A stretch of DNA of 34,849 bases from Oscillospiraceae bacterium (GTDB taxonomy: Bacteria > Bacillota > Clostridia > Oscillospirales > Oscillospiraceae), in NCBI GenBank assembly GCA_017617795.1, contig JAFZVM010000127.1:1-34849 (forward strand), in the 5' to 3' direction. The position numbers and the translations under genes were made by a program. Shown here piece after piece: positions 24,603 to 33,191 of this stretch (the first letter of the stretch is position 1; each line of letters starts with the position of its first letter). Below the pieces are notes generated by a model. It did not search any database. It worked only from the letters and a program-made list of their open reading frames with translations, and was not told where the DNA came from.

Positions 24603-26123
24603 ATGGCGGAATTCCAGCGGGTACACAGCCTGGGCATCCGGGGCGTACACGGTTACGCCGTGACGGTGGAATGCTACGCCACCGGCGGCGTCCAGTCCAA
24701 TTTCGATATCGTCGGCCTGCCGGATACGGCGGTGAAGGAAGCTCGGGAACGGGTACGGGCCGCGGTGAAAAGCGGCGGCTTCCGCTTCCCTCCGGGCAGG
24801 GTCATCGTGAACCTGGCTCCCGCGGACACCCGCAAGGGGGGCACCCTGTACGACCTGCCCGTGTTTCTGGGGATCCTGGCGGCCACCGGGCAGCTGGAGC
24901 CCCTTCCGGAGGACTGGGGCTTCATCGGGGAATTGAGCCTGGGGGGCGAGGTGCGCCCCATCTGCGGCGCGCTGTCCATGGCCCTGGCCGCCCGGGAGGC
25001 GGGGCTGAGCAAGCTCTTCGTCCCCGCGGCCAACGCTTCGGAGGCAGCCTACGCCAGCGAAGTGGAGGTCATCCCCGTGGCCAGCACCCAGGCCCTCATC
25101 AGCCACCTCCGGGGAGAGGAGATCATTCCCCCCGCCGCGGTGCCGGAACCTGCTCCCGATGTGAACGGCCCGGATTTTTCCGAGGTGAAGGGCCAGGAGG
25201 AGGCCAAACGGGCGCTGGAGATCGCCGTGGCCGGAGGCCACAATATCCTGCTCTCCGGTCCGCCCGGTTCCGGGAAAAGCATGCTCTCCCGCAGACTCCC
25301 CTCCATTTTCCCCGCCATGACCCGGGAGGAGACCCTGGAAACCACCATGATCTGCTCCGTGGCGGGATTGACGGACCGGCAGCACCCGGTGATGACCCAT
25401 CGTCCCTACCGCTCTCCTCACCACACCGTTTCCAGCGTCGGCCTGGCCGGCGGGGGCACGGACCTCCGCCCCGGGGAGATCAGTCTGGCCCACAACGGCG
25501 TTCTGTTCCTGGATGAGCTGCCGGAGTTCAACCGCAGCACCCTGGAGGTCCTTCGTCAGCCCATGGAGGACGGGGAGGTGACCATCTCCCGGGTGAGCGG
25601 CAGCGTGAGTTATCCCAGCCGCTTCATGCTGGTGGCGGCCATGAATCCCTGCCGCTGCGGCTGGTACGGGGACCCCTCCGGCCGCTGCACCTGTTCCGAA
25701 GGGGCGGTGCGCAGCTATCAGCAGCGCATTTCCGGTCCCCTTCTGGACCGGATCGACCTGTTCGTTCAGCTCCGGGCCCTGGATTATGAGGAGCTGCATC
25801 GGCGGCAGCCGGGGGAGACTTCCCTGGTCATACGCCGCCGGGTGGAAGCCGCCCGGGAGCGGCAGCGGGTGCGCTGCGGCGCAGGGCCCCAGGTGGAGAA
25901 TGCCCGGCTGTCAGGCGATCTGCTCCGGGAGGTCTGCCGCCTGGATGAGCAGGGGGAAGCCCTGCTGAAAGCGGCATACGAACGCCTGGGCCTCACCGCC
26001 CGAAGCCATGATAAAGTCCTGCGGGTGGCCCGCACCATCGCGGACCTGGCAGGCAGCGAAAAGATCCAGCCCGGCCATCTGGCCGAGGCCCTCCAATACC
26101 GCTCCCGTTTATGGGTGCTGTAG
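24603..26123 (+). CDS. yifB: YifB/ComM-type Mg-chelatase-like AAA+ ATPase
   Basis: A 506-residue AAA+ protein of the YifB/ComM family. In competent bacteria ComM is a DNA helicase that aids branch migration in transformation; the role in Clostridia is untested. The N-terminal lid (VECYATGGVQSNFDIVGLPD) is family-specific. The Walker A is GPPGSGKSML near residue 219, Walker B is GVLFLDELPEF near 300, and a Cys-rich segment (MNPCRCGWYGDPSGRCTC) sits near 350. The C-terminal Mg_chelatase domain ends in LTARSHDKVLRVARTIADLA. ATG 24603 follows GGAGG at 24591-24595. It is the first gene of a five-gene rightward run. Confidence 0.95.
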   Translation: MAEFQRVHSLGIRGVHGYAVTVECYATGGVQSNFDIVGLPDTAVKEARERVRAAVKSGGFRFPPGRVIVNLAPADTRKGGTLYDLPVFLGILAATGQLEPLPEDWGFIGELSLGGEVRPICGALSMALAAREAGLSKLFVPAANASEAAYASEVEVIPVASTQALISHLRGEEIIPPAAVPEPAPDVNGPDFSEVKGQEEAKRALEIAVAGGHNILLSGPPGSGKSMLSRRLPSIFPAMTREETLETTMICSVAGLTDRQHPVMTHRPYRSPHHTVSSVGLAGGGTDLRPGEISLAHNGVLFLDELPEFNRSTLEVLRQPMEDGEVTISRVSGSVSYPSRFMLVAAMNPCRCGWYGDPSGRCTCSEGAVRSYQQRISGPLLDRIDLFVQLRALDYEELHRRQPGETSLVIRRRVEAARERQRVRCGAGPQVENARLSGDLLREVCRLDEQGEALLKAAYERLGLTARSHDKVLRVARTIADLAGSEKIQPGHLAEALQYRSRLWVL

Positions 26124-26151
26124 AGAGATCCCGGAAAGGAGTACAATTGCC

Positions 26152-28299
26152 ATGAAACGAGGCCTGACTCTTCTTTTGGCCCTGCTGATGCTCGTCTCCC
26201 TCTGCGCCTGCAGCGGCGGCATACCGACGGTCACCGCCGTACCGGACCCCACAGCCGCGCCGACGCCCGTACCGACGCCGGCCCCCACTCCCGCTCCCAC
26301 CCCCACGCCGACTCCCCGGATCGTCATGCCGCTTTCCTCGGAGGAGTTTTCGGGATACAGCTATCAGGAAGCGGAGAAGAGGCTCAGGATCCTGGGCTTC
26401 ACCTCCATCGAGCTGAAGGAATACGCCGACCTCACCTCCCGGGAGTCGGCCAGGAACGAGACCGTCCGGGACGTGATCATCGGCAGTTCTGACCGGTTTG
26501 CGGTGGGAGACAGCTTCTCCGCCGATACCCATGTGCTGGTGGAGTATCACACCCTGCGCAGGGCGGCCGTTCCTCTCTCCCCCGCCGAGATCGGAGCCGG
26601 CGAGCCGGAAGCGCTGGTCCGGGCCTTTGCCGACGCGGGCTTCGTCAACGTCCGCACGGACGTGGTGGAGGATCTGGAGGCGGGCGCTTCCTCGACGGTG
26701 ACCGCCGTCGTGGCCGGCAGCCCGGACTACAGCAAGGGGGATCAGGTCCCCTTTGACGCGGAGATCCTCATCCTCACCCATATCCCCCGTCCCTCCCACG
26801 ATCTGCCTGTTCTGACGGCGGAACAGATCTATGCCGCCTGCTCCCCCTCCGTTTTCTACATCGAGATCTACGATGAATACGGCTGGTGCATCAAGACCGG
26901 CAGCGGCTTCTTCCTCACGGAGGACGGAGTCGCCGTTACCAATTACCATGTGATCTCCGGCGCCGCTTCCGCCAGCATCACCGTCTCCGATACGGGAGAC
27001 ATATATGAAGTGCTGGGCGTATACGACTACAGCGCGGATGAGGACTGGGCCGTTCTCCAGATCAAGGGGACAGGCTTCCGGCCTCTGCAGGTGGGAAGCC
27101 CGGAGTATAACGTAGGCGGAGCCACGGTATACGCCATCGGCAGCCCCCTGGGCCTGCAGAACACCATCTCCGCGGGCATCATCTCCAACCCCCACCGCTG
27201 GGACGGCGGGGTGGATTACATCCAGATGAGCGCCGCCATCTCCCCGGGCAGCAGCGGAGGCGCCCTGCTGGACAAGTACGGCCAGGTCATCGCCATCACC
27301 TCCGCCACCTATACCGAGGGGCAGAACCTGAATCTGGCCATTCCCCTGACCTATCTGGAAAACGCGGAGGTGGAGGAATACGCTCCCCTGGGCGGCAGCC
27401 AGGCCGGCCCCAGCGGTGTGCTCACCCTGTCGGACACCCAGGTCCGGGTGGCCATCGGCGAATCCTGGGACCTGAGCCTCACCGCCATTGAGCAGAACTG
27501 CACCGGCGTCTCCGTGCGGTATTCCGTCGGCAATGACGACGTGGTCTCCTGCTCCTGGCTGGGCTGGCACGGGGACGACAATACCCTCCGCATCACCGGC
27601 CTTTCCGCCGGCAGCACGGAGGTCACCGTCTACTTCCTCATTTCGGAATCGGAGACCATCCTGGATTCCAAGACCGTTCAGGTCACGGTGGCTCCCGCCG
27701 GGGAGTCGGGAGCTGTCGCCGAGGACGTGGAATTCTCTGTGGACGTGGAATATCTGAACCTTTCCCTCTTCGCCGGCGGCGAGATCCATGTGCACGCGGT
27801 TTACGGGCCGGACGACGAGCACACCTACGTCAGCTGGTATGCGGAGGATCCCAACCTGCTGAACGGCGAATGGAGCGAATGGGACGAGAACAACGATACC
27901 ACGCTGTACATCAGCCCCGTGAGCGCCGGCAGCACCGAACTCACGGTGGCCTACTGCCATGACGACGGCACTCTGCTGGCCATGCAGACCATACAGGTGA
28001 ATATCTTCTACGCTGCGCTGGAGGTTTCCGAAGACGAGATCGGTCTTGCGGTGGACGAGGACTATGAGATCACCGTGACCATCCGTTCGGATAACCCGGG
28101 GCTCCACACCCTGCGCTATGAGATCTACGGGGAAGACGTCGTCTCCTGCACCTGGGGCGCCTGGAACGAAGACGGCGTCTCCTGTCCCCTCATCATCACC
28201 GGCCTCCAGTCCGGCGAAGCGGACGTGGAGATCAGGCTCCTGGACAAGGAGACCAAGCAGTTCCTGTTCAGCGTGAGCATTCCCGTATTTGTAGAATAA
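26152..28299 (+). CDS. Trypsin-like serine protease lipoprotein with PASTA-like and Ig-like domains
   Basis: A 715-residue surface protein. A lipoprotein signal (LLMLVSLCAC, lipid Cys at residue 20) is followed by a Thr-Pro-Ala spacer to about residue 56. Two PASTA-like modules follow (about 63-140 and 143-215). The S1C/HtrA-type protease domain has His266 (NYHVIS), Asp298 (DEDWAVL) and Ser368 (PGSSGGAL), a complete triad. After residue 425 come three repeated Ig-like beta modules sharing a Trp-rich core and a GSTE(V/L)TV-type strand. No PDZ domain is present, unlike classical HtrA. PASTA modules in other proteins bind wall precursors, so a wall-associated quality-control or signalling protease is plausible. 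ATG 26152 follows AAGGAG, 28 bp after yifB. Confidence 0.85.
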   Translation: MKRGLTLLLALLMLVSLCACSGGIPTVTAVPDPTAAPTPVPTPAPTPAPTPTPTPRIVMPLSSEEFSGYSYQEAEKRLRILGFTSIELKEYADLTSRESARNETVRDVIIGSSDRFAVGDSFSADTHVLVEYHTLRRAAVPLSPAEIGAGEPEALVRAFADAGFVNVRTDVVEDLEAGASSTVTAVVAGSPDYSKGDQVPFDAEILILTHIPRPSHDLPVLTAEQIYAACSPSVFYIEIYDEYGWCIKTGSGFFLTEDGVAVTNYHVISGAASASITVSDTGDIYEVLGVYDYSADEDWAVLQIKGTGFRPLQVGSPEYNVGGATVYAIGSPLGLQNTISAGIISNPHRWDGGVDYIQMSAAISPGSSGGALLDKYGQVIAITSATYTEGQNLNLAIPLTYLENAEVEEYAPLGGSQAGPSGVLTLSDTQVRVAIGESWDLSLTAIEQNCTGVSVRYSVGNDDVVSCSWLGWHGDDNTLRITGLSAGSTEVTVYFLISESETILDSKTVQVTVAPAGESGAVAEDVEFSVDVEYLNLSLFAGGEIHVHAVYGPDDEHTYVSWYAEDPNLLNGEWSEWDENNDTTLYISPVSAGSTELTVAYCHDDGTLLAMQTIQVNIFYAALEVSEDEIGLAVDEDYEITVTIRSDNPGLHTLRYEIYGEDVVSCTWGAWNEDGVSCPLIITGLQSGEADVEIRLLDKETKQFLFSVSIPVFVE

Positions 28300-28317
28300 G
28301 ACCGGAGGTAACGCCTC

Positions 28318-29697
28318 ATGAAGATCGTGATCGCAGGATGCGGCATGGTGGGCCGGGAGCTCACTCAGCGGCTCTCTCTGGAGGGCCACGACGTTACGGC
28401 CATTGATTCCGATCCCCGGCGCATCGAGGAGGTGGGAAACCTCTATGATGTGATGGGCGTGGTGGGCAGCTGCGCCGCCCTGGGGGTCCAGCGGGACGCC
28501 CAGGCGGACAAGGCGGATCTGCTGATCGCCACCACCGCCTCCGACGAGCAGAACCTGATGGCCTGCCTCATTGCCCGGAAGCTGGGCGCGAAGCACACCA
28601 TCGCCCGGGTCCGGGACCCGGACTATACCCGGCGGCAGGACAAGAACGGTTCCCTGCTGGACTTTCTTTCGGATGAGCTGGGTCTGAGCATGTATCTGAA
28701 TCCGGAGTTCGCCGCGGCTTCGGAGATCTCCCGCCTGCTGCGCTTCCCCACCGCCCACCGGGTGGACGTGTTTGCCGGAGGCAGGGCGGAGATCGTGGAG
28801 ATCACGGCGGGAGCCGATTCCGCGCTCCCCGGACTCCTGCTCAAGGACCTGAGCCGGGAATTCGGCCGGGTGCTGGTCTGCGCCGTTCAGCGGGGGGACG
28901 AGGTCTATATCCCCGGCGGCGATTTCCGCATCCAGGCGGAGGACCGGATCAGCATCACCGGAGAACCTTCGGAGATCGCCCGCTTCCTGCGCCGCCTGGG
29001 CATCCAGAAAAAGAAGGCGGACCGGGTGCTCATCGTGGGTGGAGGACGGATCGCCTACTACCTGGCGGTGAGCCTGGAGGGGGCCGGGACCCGGGTCACC
29101 ATCGTGGAGAAGGACGAGGACCGGTGCAACACCCTGTGCGAGCTGCTGCCCGGCGCGGGGATCATCCACGGGGACGGGACGGATCATGAACTGCTGGGAG
29201 AGCTGGGGGCGGAGAACATGGACGCCATCGTCGCCCTGACGGATTCCGACCAGGTGAATATCATCCTGGGCCTCTACGCCGCTTCCCTTGGCGCGGGCAA
29301 GACCGTGGTGAAGGTGAACAGCGGCAACCTGATCGACCTGAGCGAGAAGTCCGGCCTGGGGAGCGTCATCTCCCCCAAGCACATCACCGCCAATATGATC
29401 CTCAGTTACGTGCGGGGCATGAACGCCGCCAGCGAGGACAGCAACGTGGAAGCCATCCACAGGCTCTGCGGCGGCAAGGTGGAGGCCCTGGAGTTTTCCG
29501 TGGGCCGGGAGGTGGAAGGCCTCTGCGGCGTTCCTCTGAAGGATCTGAACACCAAGCGCAGCCTGTTGGTAGCCTGTATCATCCGGGGAGGCAAGGCCCT
29601 GATCCCCGGCGGCCTGGACAGTCTCCACCGGGGGGACCATGTGATCGTGGTCACCACGGAGCAGGGGCTGGACGATATCGGAGATATACTGGAGTAA
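28318..29697 (+). CDS. trkA: Trk potassium uptake regulatory subunit TrkA
   Basis: A 459-residue cytoplasmic NAD-binding regulator of Trk/Ktr potassium channels. It is a tandem of two RCK units. The first RCK_N begins MKIVIAGCGMVGRELTQRL with GxGxxG and an acidic ribose contact (AIDSD), followed by an RCK_C near residues 140-220. The second begins RVLIVGGGRIAYYLAVSL near residue 238 with its own C-terminal domain ending GDHVIVVTTEQG. The double arrangement is typical of TrkA rather than KtrA. GGAGGT at 28304-28309 precedes the ATG. The pore subunit TrkH is not adjacent and must be encoded elsewhere. It follows the protease by 18 bp. Confidence 0.95.
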   Translation: MKIVIAGCGMVGRELTQRLSLEGHDVTAIDSDPRRIEEVGNLYDVMGVVGSCAALGVQRDAQADKADLLIATTASDEQNLMACLIARKLGAKHTIARVRDPDYTRRQDKNGSLLDFLSDELGLSMYLNPEFAAASEISRLLRFPTAHRVDVFAGGRAEIVEITAGADSALPGLLLKDLSREFGRVLVCAVQRGDEVYIPGGDFRIQAEDRISITGEPSEIARFLRRLGIQKKKADRVLIVGGGRIAYYLAVSLEGAGTRVTIVEKDEDRCNTLCELLPGAGIIHGDGTDHELLGELGAENMDAIVALTDSDQVNIILGLYAASLGAGKTVVKVNSGNLIDLSEKSGLGSVISPKHITANMILSYVRGMNAASEDSNVEAIHRLCGGKVEALEFSVGREVEGLCGVPLKDLNTKRSLLVACIIRGGKALIPGGLDSLHRGDHVIVVTTEQGLDDIGDILE

Positions 29698-29701
29698 GAC
29701 G

Positions 29702-30448
29702 ATGGAAACAAGCTTTGGATTCCACCCCGGCGGGGAGGACCTTACCCGGGAGGCTGCCCGGGCGGCCGGCTGGAAGGCCGGGGACCGGATCCTGGACGTG
29801 GGCTGCGGCGACGGCGCTTCCATGCGTCTGCTGCGGGATGAGCTGGGAGTCAAGCCCGTGGGCTGCGACCGGGACAAGGCCATTCTGGCCCGGGCGAAGG
29901 AGCTGGACAGCTCCCTGCAGCTCCGGCAGACGGACGGGCTCTGCCTGGACTTTCCCTCCCTGTATTTCGACGGAGCGCTGCTGGAATGCTCCTTCTCCCT
30001 CATGAACCGGCACGACGAGCTGCTCCATGAGCTGTACTGCGTCCTGAAGCCGGGGGCCAGCATCGCCATCACGGACCTGTACTGCATCAATCCCGACGCG
30101 GACCGGGCGGGGGAGGTCTATTATGAGGCCAAGCGCATCCTGAACACCCCCCGCAAGGAAGACGACTGCAAAACGGCGGACAGTCTCCCCTCCCCCTATC
30201 TGCTGGACGGGATGTTCGTCATCGACAATCTGCTCCATGCCATCCGGGAGACGGGCTTCGAGATCACCCTTTTCCGGGACCGGACAAAGCAGCTGCAGGA
30301 TTATTACGCCCAGCTCCTGTTTGACTACGGCAGTCTGGACGCCTATTGGGAGCAGGTGCTTCCCAAGGGCTGCAAGCCCTTCTGCCGGGCGGTGCCCGGG
30401 AAGAACTGCGGCTATTTCCTGCTCACCGCCCAGAAGGAAACGAAATGA
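29702..30448 (+). CDS. SAM-dependent class I methyltransferase (DVU_1556-like)
   Basis: A 248-residue Rossmann-fold methyltransferase. Motif I is RILDVGCGDGASMRLL (near residue 29), motif II includes VGCDRD, and motif IV-V reads FDGALLECSFSLMNRHDELL followed by LKPGASIAITDLY. A C-terminal region (about 150-248) is unlike common small-molecule methyltransferases, with FDYGSLDAYWEQVLPKGCKP and a conserved-looking CKPFCRAVPGKNCGYFLL. This resembles a family I recall being named after Desulfovibrio DVU_1556, found with a DVU_1551-type NTP transferase, the next gene here. The acceptor is unknown. TGGAG inside the trkA end serves as its ribosome binding site. Its stop overlaps the next start (ATGA). 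Confidence 0.8.
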   Translation: METSFGFHPGGEDLTREAARAAGWKAGDRILDVGCGDGASMRLLRDELGVKPVGCDRDKAILARAKELDSSLQLRQTDGLCLDFPSLYFDGALLECSFSLMNRHDELLHELYCVLKPGASIAITDLYCINPDADRAGEVYYEAKRILNTPRKEDDCKTADSLPSPYLLDGMFVIDNLLHAIRETGFEITLFRDRTKQLQDYYAQLLFDYGSLDAYWEQVLPKGCKPFCRAVPGKNCGYFLLTAQKETK

Positions 30449-31608
30449 TCGGGGCGGTGGTCCTGGCGGCGGGCCTGTCCAGCCGCATGGGGGCGTTCAA
30501 GCCCCTGCTGGAGGTGGCGGGAGTTCCCGCCCTTGCCCGGGCCATCCGCTGCCTGGCGGGCTCCGCGGAGGAGACGGCGGTGGTCACCGGTTACCGGGCG
30601 GGGGATCTGACGGATCTGATCGCCCGGGAGGGAGCGAAGGCCCTGTATAACCCGGACTATGAGCAGGGCATGTTCACCTCTGTGGCCGCCGGCGTCCGGT
30701 ACTTTGCCGACCGGGGAGCGGAAGGGCTCCTTCTCCTGCCCGGGGACTGCGCAGCCGTGCCCCGGCAGGCGGTGCGGGAGCTTCTGGTGAACGCCGGAGA
30801 CGATTTCGCCGTGCCGGGATACGGAGACAAGCGGGGACATCCCATGTGGATCCCCGCCCGCTTTTTTGAGGAGATCCTGGCCCATGACGGGACCGACGGG
30901 CTGAAGCCCATCCTGAACCGCCGGGGACGGAGGATCCTGCCCATGCCCTTCCCCGGCACCGTGGCGGACATGGACCGGCCGGAGGACCGGGAGGCCCTGG
31001 AAGCCCTGCTGGACCGTCCCTCCCTTCCGGAGCTGGCGCGGGGCAGGCGGCTTTTCCTCCTGCGCCACGGGGCGACGGTCCTCCATGCGGGCAAGGTCAT
31101 CATGGGCCGCTACGATGCCAGGCTCTCCCCGGAGGGGGAGGCGCAGATGGAGGCGGCGGGCCGGGCGCTGGCGGAACTGAAGCCGGAGGCCGGGCGGATC
31201 TATGCCAGCCCCCTGAGCCGCGCCAGGGACAGCGCCGCCATCGTTTCCCGGCACCTGGGACTGGAGACGGAGATCCGTGAGGATCTGCAGGAGCTCTCCC
31301 TGGGCGCCTGGGACGGCCTGCTGATCGACGAGGTCCGCCGCCGCTGGCCGGAGGCCTATGAACGCAGAGGGCAGGAGCTCATGGCCTACCGCTTCGACCG
31401 GGACTGCGAAAGCTTCTACGACCTGGAATACCGGGCCGGGGAGGCCCTGCGGCGGATCCTGGCGGAGGACGACAGCCGGGATCTGATTCTGGTGACCCAC
31501 GCCGGGGTGCTGAAATGCCTATACGGCCTGCTGAACGGCCGGGATATCGACTGGGCCTTCTCCCGCTTCAATCCCATGAAGGGGGAAATGACCCTCATCC
31601 GGGGATAA
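30445..31608 (+). CDS. MobA/MocA-like nucleotidyltransferase fused to a histidine phosphatase
   Basis: A 387-residue bifunctional protein. Residues 1-190 form a MobA-like NTP transferase (GAVVLAAGLSSRMGAFKPLL, the LAAGxSxRMG nucleotide motif, then LLLPGDCAAVP), the fold used to add CMP or GMP to molybdopterin. Residues about 200-387 form a histidine phosphatase (RLFLLRHGATV with the RHG phospho-acceptor, SPLSRARDSA, and the second His in LVTHAGVLK). Such a fusion fits the DVU_1551 family as I remember it. With the overlapping methyltransferase it may act in maturation of a pterin or other nucleotide-type cofactor; this is inference. GAAGGA at about 30433-30438 precedes the ATG. It ends the five-gene run at a shared terminator. 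Confidence 0.85.
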   Translation: MIGAVVLAAGLSSRMGAFKPLLEVAGVPALARAIRCLAGSAEETAVVTGYRAGDLTDLIAREGAKALYNPDYEQGMFTSVAAGVRYFADRGAEGLLLLPGDCAAVPRQAVRELLVNAGDDFAVPGYGDKRGHPMWIPARFFEEILAHDGTDGLKPILNRRGRRILPMPFPGTVADMDRPEDREALEALLDRPSLPELARGRRLFLLRHGATVLHAGKVIMGRYDARLSPEGEAQMEAAGRALAELKPEAGRIYASPLSRARDSAAIVSRHLGLETEIREDLQELSLGAWDGLLIDEVRRRWPEAYERRGQELMAYRFDRDCESFYDLEYRAGEALRRILAEDDSRDLILVTHAGVLKCLYGLLNGRDIDWAFSRFNPMKGEMTLIRG

Positions 31609-31618
31609 TGCGCAAAGG

Positions 31619-31654
31619 AAAAAACGGGCGGGTCTGCCGATGCAGACCCGCCCG
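31619..31654 (-). terminator. Terminator between convergent units
   Basis: A perfect 13-bp stem (CGGGCGGGTCTGC at 31625-31637, its complement at 31642-31654) with a CGAT-type loop is followed on the minus strand by six T residues (31619-31624). It clearly terminates the leftward SLH gene. On the plus strand the hairpin is followed only by a broken T-rich tract, so termination of the rightward operon there is weaker. Confidence 0.88.
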
Positions 31655-31676
31655 AAAGCTATTTCTCTGTTTTCTT

Positions 31677-33164
31677 TTACCCGATCCCGATGCACAGGAG
31701 GCGTCCGCCGAAGTTATCCGCCACGTAGAGGCCTTCCTCCGTCACCAGGAGCCCCACGGGAGAGATGGGGCTGTACAGGGGCGTATCCCCCTCGAAGCGG
31801 AGGAGGGTGGTCACCTGGCCGTCTGCGATGCAGCGTACCGCGCCGTTCACCGTGTCCGCCACATACACCCGGCCCTGCCCGTCCACTGCCACGGCCATGG
31901 GGGAGGAGAAGCAGGCGGAAGCCGCCGCGCCGTCCAGGAAGCCTTCCTCCCCGGAACCGGCCAGCACCTCCACGGTCTTCCCGGTGATCTTCAGGATCCG
32001 GTTGGCTCCGCTTTCCGCCACATAGAGGCTGCCCTCATGCCAGCAGAGGCCGGCAGGCTCATCCAGCCCCGCCGCCACGGTGGTGGCGACGCCGTAGGGG
32101 GTGATGACCCGGATGGCGCCCGCGCCGGTATCCGACGCATAGAGGTTGCCCTCCTCGTCCACCGCCAGGCCGGTGGGCCGCTCATAGGTCACGCCGTAAT
32201 CTCCGGTGGGAAGATCGCTCTCCCCGGGGGAGGCGTTGACGGTCTGGACGCTGATCTCATCCAGGTAACGCAGGGCGTTGTTCCGGGTATCGCTGACGAC
32301 CCAGCCCTCCAGGAAGGGGGTGATGGCCCAGGGCTGACGGAAGCAGCTCTTTTCCGGCTCCGCGTCCACGTAGCTGCCCATGGGTTCGTCGTACAGGTCC
32401 CCGGCTGTCTCCGCTCCGGCGATGCGGACGGCTTCCCCGTCCTTCACCCGCCAGACGCACTTATGGTAGGTATCCGTCACCAGCAGGCTGCCGTCCTTGT
32501 CCAGGACCAGGCCGGCGGGCTTGGCGTTGGGGATGCTCAAACGGGACACCAGGACCCGCTCGCTCAGGTTCATAAGGATGGAGGCCAGCTCCGCCCGGGT
32601 GGCGCCCTTTTTGGGGGCGAAGCTTCCGTCCCCCATGCCGTTCACGATCCCCGCGCTCCTGGCCCAGCGCACCGCCTCCAGGGCGTAAGAGGCGATCTGC
32701 GCCTCATCCGTGAAGGGTTCGCCGCCCAGAGCGGCGGGACTGCCCAGGCTGCGCCACAGGAACACCGCCAGGTCCTGACGGCTGATGGCCTCATCCGGGG
32801 CGAAGCGCCCGTCCTCCTTACCGGTGGTGACTCCCTCCAGGGCGGCCCAGGTCACGGAGTCCGCGTACCAGCTGTCCGCCGCCACGTCCGGGAAGGTCTT
32901 CTCCGAAGCCCGGACCGGGCTGCCGGAGAGGCGGTACAGCACCGTCACCACCATGGCCCGGGTGGTGCCGCCGCCGGGGGCGAAGCTGTCCTCCGACACC
33001 CCGTTCATCAAGCCCTGGGCGGTGCAGTATTCCACCGCCCGGGCAAACCAGGCGTTGCCCGGCACGTCCGTGTAGGCCGTCTGTTCCCCCTCCGCCAGGA
33101 CCGGCAGGGTCAGGACCAGGGCCAGGATCATCAGCAGGGCCAAAGTCTTTTTGATGGTTTTCAT
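31677..33164 (-). CDS. S-layer-homology protein with NHL-type beta-propeller
   Basis: A 495-residue secreted protein. A signal peptide covers residues 1-25 (KKTLALLMILALVLTLPVLA). Three SLH domains follow, about residues 31-80, 91-142 and 151-203, each with the FPDV/W and TRAE/SRQD-type signatures that anchor proteins to pyruvylated wall polymers. From about 210 to the end runs an NHL-like six-bladed propeller, with repeats such as GLVLDKDGSLLVTDTYH, GLAVDEEGNLYASDTGAG and AVAVDGQGRVYVADTVNG. No enzymatic motif is evident; such propellers bind proteins or sugars. GGAGGGAAT precedes ATG 33164. It lies 27 bp downstream of the repeat protein gene and ends at a strong terminator. Confidence 0.9.
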   Translation of the reverse strand: MKTIKKTLALLMILALVLTLPVLAEGEQTAYTDVPGNAWFARAVEYCTAQGLMNGVSEDSFAPGGGTTRAMVVTVLYRLSGSPVRASEKTFPDVAADSWYADSVTWAALEGVTTGKEDGRFAPDEAISRQDLAVFLWRSLGSPAALGGEPFTDEAQIASYALEAVRWARSAGIVNGMGDGSFAPKKGATRAELASILMNLSERVLVSRLSIPNAKPAGLVLDKDGSLLVTDTYHKCVWRVKDGEAVRIAGAETAGDLYDEPMGSYVDAEPEKSCFRQPWAITPFLEGWVVSDTRNNALRYLDEISVQTVNASPGESDLPTGDYGVTYERPTGLAVDEEGNLYASDTGAGAIRVITPYGVATTVAAGLDEPAGLCWHEGSLYVAESGANRILKITGKTVEVLAGSGEEGFLDGAAASACFSSPMAVAVDGQGRVYVADTVNGAVRCIADGQVTTLLRFEGDTPLYSPISPVGLLVTEEGLYVADNFGGRLLCIGIG

Positions 33165-33191
33165 ATCATTCCCTCCGTTCCGTTCAGGGGA

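Noticed and set aside
25993-30090. A 1365-codon frame antisense to the protease and trkA
   Set aside because: Both plus-strand genes have clear catalytic or binding motifs and ribosome binding sites; the antisense frame has neither.
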